From: Mycolicibacterium sp. CBMA 247
Lineage (GTDB): Bacteria; Actinomycetota; Actinomycetes; Mycobacteriales; Mycobacteriaceae
Assembly: GCF_009729095.1 (NCBI RefSeq)
Contig: NZ_VTGX01000001.1
Coordinates: forward strand, 558,001 to 622,000
Length of the DNA: 64,000 bases
Direction of reading: 5' to 3'
Below, piece after piece: positions 53,549 through 61,624 of the stretch. The position numbers were made by a program, and so were the translations under genes. The first letter of the stretch is position 1; each line of letters opens with the position of its first letter. Under the pieces are notes generated by a model that saw only the letters and a program-made list of their open reading frames with translations, had not been told where the DNA came from and did no database searches.

Positions 53549-54310
53549 TCAGGAACCGGTCCAATTCGGGGCGCGCTTCTCGGCGAACGCTGTCGCCCCC
53601 TCGATCGCGTCCTTGGACGAGAAGACCGGAGTGATCAACTCGCTCTGCTTCTTCCACATGTCCGCCTCAGACCACTCGGCCGACTTGATGATGACTTCCT
53701 TGGTCGCCGCGACGGCCAACGGACCGTTGGCGGTGATGCGCTCGGCCAACTCGATGGCGCCGTCCAATGCCTCACCGGGTTCGGTGAGCTTGTTGACGAA
53801 GCCCCATGCCGAGGCCTCCTCGGCGGTGAAATTGTCGCCGGTGAGCGCCAACTCGAGCGCTTTCTGGTACGGAATGCGCTTGGGCAGCCGGAGCAGGCCA
53901 CCGCCGGCGGCGACCAGGCCGCGCTTGACCTCGGGAATGCCGAACTTCGCGGTGCGCGACGCCACGATCAGGTCGGTGGCCAGCACGATCTCGGTGCCAC
54001 CGGCGAGCGCATATCCCTCGACGGCCGCGATGAGCGGCTTGCGCGGGGGCTGCTCGGTGAAGCCGATCCCCCGGCCGGGAACGTGCGGAATCTCCCCGGT
54101 CGCGAATACCTTGAGATCCATGCCCGCGCAGAAGTTGCCCCCGGCGCCGGTGATGATGCCCACCGATAGCTCGGGAGTGCCGTCCAGCTCGTCCACCGCA
54201 TCGGCGAGCCCTTGGGCCACCGCGAGGTTGAACGCATTGCGCGCTTCCGGACGATTGATCGTGATGATGAGCGTTCGACCGCGACGCTCCCGCAGAACTA
54301 CTTCCGACAC
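53549..54310 (-). CDS. Crotonase-family hydratase (CaiD-like)
   Basis: 253 residues. ITGAGGNFCAGMDLK is the oxyanion region, GYALAGGTEIVLATDLIVAS the second, and FGIPEVKRGLVAAGGGLLRLP holds the first catalytic Glu position. C-terminal EGATAFAEKRAPNWTGS is normal. GTG 54310 (MSEVVLRERRGR) is chosen; the frame up to 54409 would contain the operator. Opens a unit of three with SDR and aldolase. An operator is 43 bp upstream, divergent from the TetR gene. Confidence 0.87.
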   Translation of the reverse strand: MSEVVLRERRGRTLIITINRPEARNAFNLAVAQGLADAVDELDGTPELSVGIITGAGGNFCAGMDLKVFATGEIPHVPGRGIGFTEQPPRKPLIAAVEGYALAGGTEIVLATDLIVASRTAKFGIPEVKRGLVAAGGGLLRLPKRIPYQKALELALTGDNFTAEEASAWGFVNKLTEPGEALDGAIELAERITANGPLAVAATKEVIIKSAEWSEADMWKKQSELITPVFSSKDAIEGATAFAEKRAPNWTGS

Positions 54311-54352
54311 GAATTGCCCCTTCGCTCGCGACCCAATACCCCGGAAAAGCCT

Positions 54353-54369
54353 ACTATAGGCATTACAGT
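54353..54369. promoter_or_regulatory. 17-bp operator-like site before crotonase 53549
   Basis: ACTATAGGCATTACAGT, right half perfect (TTACAGT) and left half one change (ACTAT). It lies in the 277-bp gap between crotonase and TetR 2, nearer the crotonase; the remaining 218 bp to the TetR start show no second site. Confidence 0.6.
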
Positions 54370-54587
54370 ACAAAGGCGGCACCCCGCCGGCCGGGCCCGA
54401 GCGACGCATCGGCGCCAGCGGTGGGCAGCACCCACGGAAGGGCTACCGGTAAGGTTGACAGCGACAAGACCGCGCGACACGCGCGCATAGGCCCAGTTCA
54501 GGTGGCAGCCGGCGGTAAATTCACCTGCGATTGACCCGCGGCGCTGGGACGGCTTGAGCAGAATCGATTTCGAAGGAGGTGCCCGCA

Positions 54588-55340
54588 GTGGCAAAGCAAC
54601 CGACCGCTGAGAAACGTCAACGGCGCGAACGCGGGTCCATCAATCCCGACGACATCATCAAGGGCGCATTCGAACTCGCCGAGCAGGTGTCGATCGACAA
54701 CCTCAGCATGCCGCTGCTGGGCAAACATCTGGGCGTCGGCGTCACGAGCATCTACTGGTACTTCCGCAAGAAGGACGATCTGCTCAACGCGATGACCGAC
54801 CGCGCGCTGCGCGAGTTCGTGGTCGCCACCCCCTATGTGGAGGCCAAGGATTGGCGTGAGTCACTGGCCAACCACGCCAGAACCATGCGAAAAGCCTTCA
54901 TGGGTAACCCGATTCTGTGTGATCTCATTCTCATTCGGTCGGCCCTGAGCCCGCGCGCCGCACGCCTGGGTGTGCAGGAGATGGAGACCGCGATCTCCGG
55001 CCTGGTGGAGGCCGGGCTGTCGGTCGAGGACGCCTTCGACACGTATTCGGCCGTGTCGGTACACGTCCGCGGGTCGGTGGTACTGCACCGCCTCTACGAG
55101 AAGAACCGGGCCAACGACGACGCGCCCGGCGATTACGAGGAGACCATGGTCATCGACCCGGAGGTCACCCCGCTGCTGGCGCAGGTCACCAACGAGGGGC
55201 ACCGCATCGGGGCCGCCGACGAGAAGAACTTCGAGTACGGCCTGGAGTGCATCCTCGACCACGCCGCGCGCCGGATCGAAGCCAACGCCGGTAAACCAGC
55301 CAAGAAGGCTCCCGCCCGCCGCAAGGCCGCCGCCAGCTGA
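54588..55340 (+). CDS. TetR-family regulator, candidate for the 17-bp operator (copy 2)
   Basis: 250 residues. N-terminus RQRRERGSI then helix-turn-helix ELAEQVSIDNLSMPLLGKHL and recognition helix GVTSIYWYFRKKDDL, nearly the same as in the 35861 gene. The ligand domain diverges (MRKAFMGNPILCDLILIRSALS is still alike), and a Lys/Ala tail ends the protein (KPAKKAPARRKAAAS). GTG 54588 is fixed by AAGGAGGT 7 bp upstream; GTG 54579 lies inside that ribosome site and is rejected. It may differ from copy 1 mainly in effector. Followed by a terminator palindrome. Confidence 0.88.
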   Translation: MAKQPTAEKRQRRERGSINPDDIIKGAFELAEQVSIDNLSMPLLGKHLGVGVTSIYWYFRKKDDLLNAMTDRALREFVVATPYVEAKDWRESLANHARTMRKAFMGNPILCDLILIRSALSPRAARLGVQEMETAISGLVEAGLSVEDAFDTYSAVSVHVRGSVVLHRLYEKNRANDDAPGDYEETMVIDPEVTPLLAQVTNEGHRIGAADEKNFEYGLECILDHAARRIEANAGKPAKKAPARRKAAAS

Positions 55341-55347
55341 GCGATTC

Positions 55348-55387
55348 CGGCGTGATTGGCCATTGATGACCGCGACCAATCACGCCG
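55348..55387. terminator. 12-bp inverted repeat between convergent genes
   Basis: CGGCGTGATTGG (55348-55359) pairs perfectly with CCAATCACGCCG (55376-55387) around a 16-nt loop, between the TetR stop and the thiolase stop. Shares the 14-nt start GATTCCGGCGTGAT with 11717-11730. Confidence 0.65.
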
Positions 55388-55396
55388 AGACCACCT

Positions 55397-56572
55397 CTAG
55401 ACCTCGATGACGACCGCGCCGCCCTGGCCACCGCCGGCGCACATCGCGGCAACGCCGATGCCGCCACCGCGGCGCTGCAGTTCGTAGATGAGCGTGGTGA
55501 CCATGCGGGCACCGGACGCGGCGATCGGATGTCCGAGGCTGCAGCCGCTTCCGGAGAAGTTCACCAGCTCCTCATCGATGCCGTACTCGCGGACTGCCGC
55601 GATCGGCACCGAGGCGAACGCCTCGTTGATCTCCCACAGCGCGACGTCGGACGGCTTGAGCCCGGCGCGGTCGAGGACCTTGCCGATCACCTTGACGCCG
55701 CCCAGACCCGTGTCGCGGGCCGCTACACCGATCGCGCCCCAGGCCTTGACGGTGGCCAGCACATTGAGGTTCTCGGCGGTCGCGTAGTCGTCGCCGACCA
55801 ACGCGACAGCAGCGGCAGCATCATTGGTGCCGCTGCTGTTGCCCGCGGTGATGGAGAATCCTTCGATCTCCGGGTGCAGGACTTTGAGCTCGGCGAGCTT
55901 CTCGGCGGTGGTGCCGCGGCGCGGGTGCTCGTCGACGCTGAAGTCGATGACAGATCCGTCGGGCTGAGTCACCTTCAGCGGCACGATCTCGTCGAGGAAC
56001 TTGCCCGCGTCGATGGCGGCGATGGCGCGCTGATGCGACCGCGCAGCCCAGGCGTCCATCTCCTCGCGGGTGATCCCGGCAGCCTGCGCGGTGTTCCAGC
56101 CGACCGTGATCGACATATCGCGCATGGGCGCGTCCGGGGTCTCCACATGCGTCGGAGTCATCCACGGCTCGATGAAGGTCAGCTCCGGTCCGGGCACCCG
56201 CCACTTCATCAGTGGCGACGAGGACAGCGACTGCACACCGCCGGCCACCAGCACCCGCTCCATGCCGGAGCCGATCTGGGCGGAGGCGTTACCGATCGCG
56301 GTCAGCGAGCCCGCGCAGTGCCGGTTGACCGCCTGACCGGGCACCGACTCCCAGCCCAGGGCGTCGGCCGCGTAGCGCGCGATATCGCCGCCACCGTAAT
56401 TGGATTCGGCGAAGATCAGGTCGTCGATGGCCTCCGGGGCGATACCGGCACGACGTACCACCTCGGGCAACACCGTGGTGATCAGGGTTTCCGGCGGCGT
56501 GTTGACCAGCGTCCCCTTGAAGGAGCGGCCGATGGCGGTGCGGGCAGCACCGACTATTACGGGTGTGGGCAT
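55397..56572 (-). CDS. Acetyl-CoA acetyltransferase (thiolase)
   Basis: 391 residues. All three catalytic regions are present: NRHCAGSLTAIG (acylated Cys), GHPIAASGARM (His) and MCAGGGQGGA (second Cys). NEAFAS is also kept. It should release acetyl- or propionyl-CoA by thiolysis, the last step of a beta-oxidation turn. It lies 74 bp after the crotonase 56647 gene on the same strand. ATG 56572. An intact thiolase here contrasts with the Ltp-type protein at 38659. Confidence 0.92.
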   Translation of the reverse strand: MPTPVIVGAARTAIGRSFKGTLVNTPPETLITTVLPEVVRRAGIAPEAIDDLIFAESNYGGGDIARYAADALGWESVPGQAVNRHCAGSLTAIGNASAQIGSGMERVLVAGGVQSLSSSPLMKWRVPGPELTFIEPWMTPTHVETPDAPMRDMSITVGWNTAQAAGITREEMDAWAARSHQRAIAAIDAGKFLDEIVPLKVTQPDGSVIDFSVDEHPRRGTTAEKLAELKVLHPEIEGFSITAGNSSGTNDAAAAVALVGDDYATAENLNVLATVKAWGAIGVAARDTGLGGVKVIGKVLDRAGLKPSDVALWEINEAFASVPIAAVREYGIDEELVNFSGSGCSLGHPIAASGARMVTTLIYELQRRGGGIGVAAMCAGGGQGGAVVIEV

Positions 56573-56646
56573 GCGATTCCACCTTTACGACATCCAGTGA
56601 TTATGTAAACGTAGCACCCGCTGTGGGTGCGCCGGTGCGAGGTTGG

Positions 56647-57534
56647 CTACTGCGGCTCCGGGACGTGGAAATGCTCGTCACGCAGCCGGAACGCCTCCTT
56701 TGTGCCGTACTGGGCCCGGGTCTTGACGAAGTTGAACTCACCGGGCGAGAACTGCAGGTTGGTGCCGTAGGCGTGGAAGATGTAGCTGGCCACCTCCTCC
56801 CCCTGATACGCCTGGCTCTGCTCGACGAGCCGGAACGCCTCCTTGGCGATCACCACGCCGTCGGCGGGCATCCTGGCAGCCTTGGCGGCCCAGTACTGCG
56901 CCCGCGCCGTCACCTGGTCGGCATCGCAGGTGTCGGTGAAGATCCCGAGGTGCTCGATGGAACCGGCCTCGACGATGTCGCCGGTGAGCAGCATCCGCCG
57001 GGCCAGCACCGGGCCGAGGCGGTGGAAGAACATATGCAGGCTTCCCAGGGCCGGGCCCAGGAACCGGGTGGCCGGCATTCCGATCTTGGTATCACGTGCG
57101 ATCACCGAGATGTCGGTCATCAACGCCATCTCGAACCCACCGCCGAGCGCGTAGCCGCTGATCTCGCCCACGGTGACCTTCGGGAAGCCCATGAAGTTGT
57201 GGTAGAAGCCAAAAGACTTGCGGTCCACCGTGAGTCGCCGACGCTGACTGGGCCGGGATTTCTTCGGATCCTGCTCCGGCCCTTCCTTGTCGCCCTCCTC
57301 TCCCCCGTACCAGCCGTATGCGTTGTTCATATCGGCGCCCGTACTGAACACGCCCTCGGCGCCGCGCAGCAGCACCACGGTCAGATCGTCGTCGTCGGCG
57401 ACGACATCGAGGTAACGGGCGATCTCATCGCGCATCGCCGCGTCGTAGGAGTTGCGCCGCTTGGGATTGTTCAGCGTGATGGTGGCGACGCGGTGGTCGG
57501 CATCGATCTCGAACAGCACCCGATCATCTGGCAT
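56647..57534 (-). CDS. Enoyl-CoA hydratase/isomerase with a basic insertion
   Basis: 295 residues, about 35 more than the usual crotonase. Oxyanion parts: GAEGVFSTGADM and GEISGYALGGGFEMALMTDIS. Between them an inserted, charged loop (GGEEGDKEGPEQDPKKSRPSQRRR) separates the two halves. The FLGPALGSLHMFF position replaces the usual first Glu, so hydratase activity is doubtful. ATG 57534. With thiolase as a two-gene unit; the divergent crotonase operon lies across 240 bp with one operator. Confidence 0.84.
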   Translation of the reverse strand: MPDDRVLFEIDADHRVATITLNNPKRRNSYDAAMRDEIARYLDVVADDDDLTVVLLRGAEGVFSTGADMNNAYGWYGGEEGDKEGPEQDPKKSRPSQRRRLTVDRKSFGFYHNFMGFPKVTVGEISGYALGGGFEMALMTDISVIARDTKIGMPATRFLGPALGSLHMFFHRLGPVLARRMLLTGDIVEAGSIEHLGIFTDTCDADQVTARAQYWAAKAARMPADGVVIAKEAFRLVEQSQAYQGEEVASYIFHAYGTNLQFSPGEFNFVKTRAQYGTKEAFRLRDEHFHVPEPQ

Positions 57535-57734
57535 GCGAAATCAACCTCGCTTCAATAGTTTTGTCCTTACCGGCGGCCAATGTGGTGCGCCGCGCGGCGG
57601 TGAGATGGTCGGTGCGGATATGCCGGCACCGGCCACCCGAGGTTGGCGTATCCGATGTGCCGGCACCTGTGCCTCCACTGTTCCGCCGACGGCCTTTCCT
57701 TGCTAACTTGTACAGGATAGTAATCGCATCGCCT

Positions 57735-57751
57735 ACGGTATGGGTAACTGT
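57735..57751. promoter_or_regulatory. 17-bp operator-like site before the crotonase-FadD unit
   Basis: ACGGTATGGGTAACTGT, 24 bp upstream of the GTG start at 57776. It contains an in-frame ATG (57740) that would otherwise be called the start. Confidence 0.6.
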
Positions 57752-57775
57752 ATAGCTCCGAAAGGCGGGTTTCAG

Positions 57776-58570
57776 GTGAGCGACGAGGCAGTATCGACGT
57801 TGCGCGACGGCGCCGTCCTGCGCATCACACTGGACCGCCCTTCACGGCGTAATTCATTGAGTCACAGCATGATCGACAGCACAGTCGACACACTGTCGGC
57901 GGCCGCCTACGACAACTCGCTGCGGGCGATCGCCATCACCGGCGCCGGCGAGGACTTCTGCGCCGGTGCCGACTGGGTCGCCACCAACAGCAGCGGGCAA
58001 CGCCCGCGCACGGGCGATCTGGTCCGGCGGATCCCGCACACCGCACACCGGATCATCGAATTGGTCGCCACCATCCAGCTACCGGTCGTGTGCGCGGTGC
58101 GGGGCTGGGCGGTGGGGTTGGGCTGCAATCTGGCGCTGGCCGCCGACTTCACGATCGCCGACACCGGAGCGACCTTCTGGGAGCCGTTCATGAGCCGGGG
58201 GTTCACCCCCGATTCCGGTGCGACCTGGCTGCTGCCGCGACTGGCCGGGGTGGCCCGGGCCAAGCGCATGCTGCTGCTCGGCGAGAAGGTCACCGGGTCT
58301 CAGGCCGCCGACTGGGGGTTGATCCACAGCGCCGTCCCCGCCAGTGAATTGGACACAGCGGTCGATCAACTCCTGTCCCGGTTGGCCGCCGGCCCAACCG
58401 TCGCGATCGGGCTGGCCAAACAGGCCATCGCCTACGGCCAGCACGCCACCCTGACCCAATCGATGAACCAGGAACTGTCCAACCTGGAACTCTCCTGCCG
58501 CACAACTGATTTCAAGGAGGGCCTGGCCGCATTCCGGGAACGCCGCGACCCGGACTTCCAGGGCCGATGA
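57776..58570 (+). CDS. Enoyl-CoA hydratase/isomerase
   Basis: 264 residues. ITGAGEDFCAGADWVA and VRGWAVGLGCNLALAADFTIAD carry the oxyanion hole; FWEPFMSRGFTPDSGATWLLPRL has Glu-free and Asp-containing active-site positions, as in some isomerases. GTG 57776 (MSDEAVSTLRDG) is preferred, since ATG 57740 falls inside the operator. First of five plus-strand genes (three crotonases, two ligases) packed with gaps of 20, -1, -1 and -8 bp. Confidence 0.85.
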   Translation: MSDEAVSTLRDGAVLRITLDRPSRRNSLSHSMIDSTVDTLSAAAYDNSLRAIAITGAGEDFCAGADWVATNSSGQRPRTGDLVRRIPHTAHRIIELVATIQLPVVCAVRGWAVGLGCNLALAADFTIADTGATFWEPFMSRGFTPDSGATWLLPRLAGVARAKRMLLLGEKVTGSQAADWGLIHSAVPASELDTAVDQLLSRLAAGPTVAIGLAKQAIAYGQHATLTQSMNQELSNLELSCRTTDFKEGLAAFRERRDPDFQGR

Positions 58571-58590
58571 ACAGCAGCAGCGAGGAATAG

Positions 58591-59397
58591 ATGACGGATT
58601 ACGACACCATCAAGTACGAGGTGGACGGCCACAAGGCCACCATCACCCTGAACCGGCCGGATGCGCTCAATGCGCTGTCACCCCACATGATCACCGAGTT
58701 GCGGGCCGCCTACGACGAAGCCGAGAACGACGACAACGTCTGGCTGATGATCGTCACCGCCACCGGCCGGGCATTCTGCACCGGTGCCGACGTCAAGGAG
58801 ATCCCCGGCGACGGCAAGGTCCTCAACGAGCGGCCCTACCTGTCCACCTACGAACAGTGGGAAGCACCGCAGGAGGGCACCCCGCCGTTTCGCACCATGG
58901 CCAAGCCGGTCGTCGTGGCGATCAACGGAATCTGCTGCGGCGCCGGGTTGGACTGGGTCACCACCGGCGATATCGTGATCGCCTCGGACAAGGCGACCTT
59001 CTTCGACCCGCATGTGAGCATCGGCCTGGTTGCCGCCCGCGAGATGGTGCGATTGGCCAGGGCGCTGCCACGTTCGGTGGCGCTGCGGATGGCGTTGATG
59101 GGCAAGCACGAGCGCATGACCGTCGAGCGCGCCTACGAACTCGGGTTGATCACCGAGATCGTCGAACACGACAAGCTGCTTGAACGTGCGCACGAGATCG
59201 CCGACACCGTGAATCTCAATGCCCCGCTGGCGGTTCGGGGCACCCGGCTGGCCATTCACAAGACCCTGGATATGCCGCTGCACGAGGGCGAGATCCTGGC
59301 CGAGACGTTCCGTGAGCGCGTGGTCCGCACCGAGGACGCGCTTGAGGGGCCGCGGGCGTTCGTGGAGAAGCGCAAGCCCAACTGGCGGGCGCGCTAA
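58591..59397 (+). CDS. Enoyl-CoA hydratase/isomerase
   Basis: 268 residues. VTATGRAFCTGADVKEIPG and INGICCGAGLDWVTTGDIVIAS form the oxyanion hole; FFDPHVSIGLVAAREMVRLARALP is the active-site loop, without the usual Glu pair. EGPRAFVEKRKPNWRAR ends it. Closely related to the next gene (FFDPHVSIGL versus FFDSHVSAGL), so a tandem duplication. ATG 58591. The stop overlaps the next start by one base (TAATG). Confidence 0.86.
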   Translation: MTDYDTIKYEVDGHKATITLNRPDALNALSPHMITELRAAYDEAENDDNVWLMIVTATGRAFCTGADVKEIPGDGKVLNERPYLSTYEQWEAPQEGTPPFRTMAKPVVVAINGICCGAGLDWVTTGDIVIASDKATFFDPHVSIGLVAAREMVRLARALPRSVALRMALMGKHERMTVERAYELGLITEIVEHDKLLERAHEIADTVNLNAPLAVRGTRLAIHKTLDMPLHEGEILAETFRERVVRTEDALEGPRAFVEKRKPNWRAR

Positions 59398-60176
59398 TGA
59401 CGTTCGAGACCATCCTGCTGGAGCTGGACCACGAGTCCCGCGTTGCGACGGTGACGCTGAACCGCCCCGAATCGCTGAACTCGTTCAACCGGGCCATGTG
59501 CCGCGAGATGCGCGACGCCTGGCATGCCATCAAGGATGACGAGGGCATCAATGCCGTGGTGCTGCGAGCGGCGGGCGATCGCGCGTTCAGTGCCGGGCTG
59601 GACGTGAAGTCCAGCTATGGGCAACCCGAGATCGTCTGGAACCACGAGGATCCCGGCGAGTTGCTCAGCCCGAAGTGGCAGAAGATGTGGAAGCCCGTGG
59701 TGTGCGCCGTGCAGGGAATGTGCACCGCCGGCGCGCTGTACTTCGTCAACGAGGCCGATGTGGTGATCTGCTCCCGGGAAGCCACGTTCTTCGATTCTCA
59801 CGTCAGCGCCGGACTGGTCTCGGCACTCGAACCGATCGGGCTGATGCGCCGGGTCGGGCTCGGTGACACGTTGCGGATGGCGTTGATGGGCAACGACGAG
59901 CGAGTGGGCGCCGAGACCGCGTTGCGGATCGGACTGGTCACCGAAGTGGTCGCCCGTGATCAGCTGTGGGAGCGCGCGCACGAGATCGCCGCCACCATCG
60001 CCGCGAAACCGCCGACTGCCACGCAGGGCACCGTGAAGGCCATCTGGGAGTCCCTGGACAAGCCCTACCGCGCCGCCATGGACCAGGGCCTCATCTACAC
60101 GCGGCTGGGCAACCCGATCGCCAAGGCCGAGCTGGCCGAGCGCCCCCTGCCCAAGACACCGCCCCGGATCCGCTGA
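59397..60176 (+). CDS. Enoyl-CoA hydratase/isomerase
   Basis: 259 residues. LRAAGDRAFSAGLDVKSSYG and VQGMCTAGALYFVNEADVVICS; FFDSHVSAGLVSALEPIGLMRRVGLGDTLRMALMG follows the preceding paralogue. The pair lack the canonical glutamates, so isomerase, hydrolase or C-C bond cleavage are as likely as hydration. ATG 59397. It overlaps the ligase start by one base (TGATG). Confidence 0.86.
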   Translation: MTFETILLELDHESRVATVTLNRPESLNSFNRAMCREMRDAWHAIKDDEGINAVVLRAAGDRAFSAGLDVKSSYGQPEIVWNHEDPGELLSPKWQKMWKPVVCAVQGMCTAGALYFVNEADVVICSREATFFDSHVSAGLVSALEPIGLMRRVGLGDTLRMALMGNDERVGAETALRIGLVTEVVARDQLWERAHEIAATIAAKPPTATQGTVKAIWESLDKPYRAAMDQGLIYTRLGNPIAKAELAERPLPKTPPRIR

Positions 60177-61624
60177 TGGCCCACCCGCTTTCGCAGCGCA
60201 TCAACGACGTTCTCGATCTGGACCCGGCCGCACGGGCCATCCAGTATGACGGCCGGTGGTTCACCTGGGGCCAGGTCGCGACGCTGGCGCGACGCGTCAG
60301 CGTGGTGTCGGCAGGAACACGGGTCGGAATCATGCTGCGCAATCAGCCCGCCCATGTGGCGGCGCTACTGGGTGTGCTGGCCACCGGTGGCACCGTCGTG
60401 GTGATCAATCCGTCCCGCGGTGACGAGCGCACCCGCGCCGACATCGCGGCGCTCGGACTGCCGGTGCTCATCGGCCTGGCCGAGGATATCGCCACGCTGG
60501 CGGCCCCCTCCCCCGCGACGACGACCTTGACGATCCGCGATCTCGACACCGCGCCCGAGGTCAGCCCCGCCCAGAGCCCGTCCCGCGACGCGGGGCGCCC
60601 GGAGGTGGCGGTGCGGATGCTGACCAGCGGCACCACCGGTCCGCCCAAGCGGGTCGACCTCACCTACGACATGCTGGCCCGCAGCGTCTTCGGCCGTGAT
60701 CCCGAGAATTCCCCGGCACCAACTGAACTGCGGCGCGGGGTGGCCATCGTCAACTCCCCACTGGTGCATGTCGGCGGGGTGTTCCGGGTGTTGTTGTGTA
60801 TCGCCGAGGCCCGATCATTCGTGCTGCTGCCCAAGTTCGAACTCCAGCGCTGGGTAGATGCTGTGCGCGAGCACCAACCGCGGGCGGTGTCACTGGTGCC
60901 GGCCGCACTACGCATGGTGCTGCACTCCGAGCTCACCCGCGACGACCTCGCCGGCGTTCGTGCGGTCACCTCCGGTACCGCCCCGCTTTCGGCCGACGAC
61001 GCCGATGCGTTCACCGAGAAATTCGGCATCCCGGTACTGACCTCGTATGCCGCCACCGAGTTCGGCGGCGGGGTAGCCGGCTGGACCCTCGCCGACCACC
61101 AGAAGCACTGGAAGGACAAGCGCGGCAGTGTGGGCCGGGCCAATCCCGGCGCCCGGCTGCGGGTGGTAGACGAAAACGGGAATCCATTGCCGCCGAACGC
61201 GAAGGGCTTGTTGGAGGTCAAACCGGCGCAGTTCGACGCCGACGCGGACTGGCTACGCACCACCGACCTGGCCCGCATCGACGGCGACGGCTTCGTATGG
61301 ATTCTCGGCCGCGCCGACCAGGCCATCATCCGCGGCGGATTCAAGGTGATACCCGACGACGTCCGCACCGCCCTGGAGAGCCACCCCGCGGTGCGCGGTG
61401 CCGCGGTGATCGGTCGGCCCGACGACCGGTTGGGCGAGACACCGGTGGCGATGGTGGAACTGCACGGTGATGCCTCGGCGGCCGAACTACTCGCCTACCT
61501 GGGCGGTCGGCTGGCCCGCTACGAGATCCCCACCGACATCGCCATCGTCGAGACCATTCCCCGAACGCCCTCGGGCAAGCCCGATCTCGGCGCCGTGCGG
61601 GAGCATTTCTCAGCCAGTGCCTGA
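60176..61624 (+). CDS. Acyl-CoA synthetase-like AMP-ligase
   Basis: 482 residues. Phosphate loop MLTSGTTGPPKRVDLTY has Arg where the family keeps Gly after PK. A5 TSYAATEFGGG, A8 GRADQAIIRGGFKVIPDDV and the catalytic Lys in PRTPSGKPDLGAV are present. It is short at the N-terminus (MAHPLSQRINDVLDLDP). It activates a carboxylate to a CoA ester. ATG 60176, one-base overlap with the crotonase stop; the long frame back to 59966 is rejected. A second ligase follows with an 8-bp overlap. Confidence 0.86.
   Translation: MAHPLSQRINDVLDLDPAARAIQYDGRWFTWGQVATLARRVSVVSAGTRVGIMLRNQPAHVAALLGVLATGGTVVVINPSRGDERTRADIAALGLPVLIGLAEDIATLAAPSPATTTLTIRDLDTAPEVSPAQSPSRDAGRPEVAVRMLTSGTTGPPKRVDLTYDMLARSVFGRDPENSPAPTELRRGVAIVNSPLVHVGGVFRVLLCIAEARSFVLLPKFELQRWVDAVREHQPRAVSLVPAALRMVLHSELTRDDLAGVRAVTSGTAPLSADDADAFTEKFGIPVLTSYAATEFGGGVAGWTLADHQKHWKDKRGSVGRANPGARLRVVDENGNPLPPNAKGLLEVKPAQFDADADWLRTTDLARIDGDGFVWILGRADQAIIRGGFKVIPDDVRTALESHPAVRGAAVIGRPDDRLGETPVAMVELHGDASAAELLAYLGGRLARYEIPTDIAIVETIPRTPSGKPDLGAVREHFSASA

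Noticed and set aside
54579..54587. GTG 54579 as start of TetR copy 2
   Set aside because: Those bases form the AAGGAGGT ribosome site for GTG 54588.
57740..57775. ATG 57740 as start of the crotonase
   Set aside because: It lies inside the 17-bp operator-like site; GTG 57776 gives the usual crotonase N-terminus.
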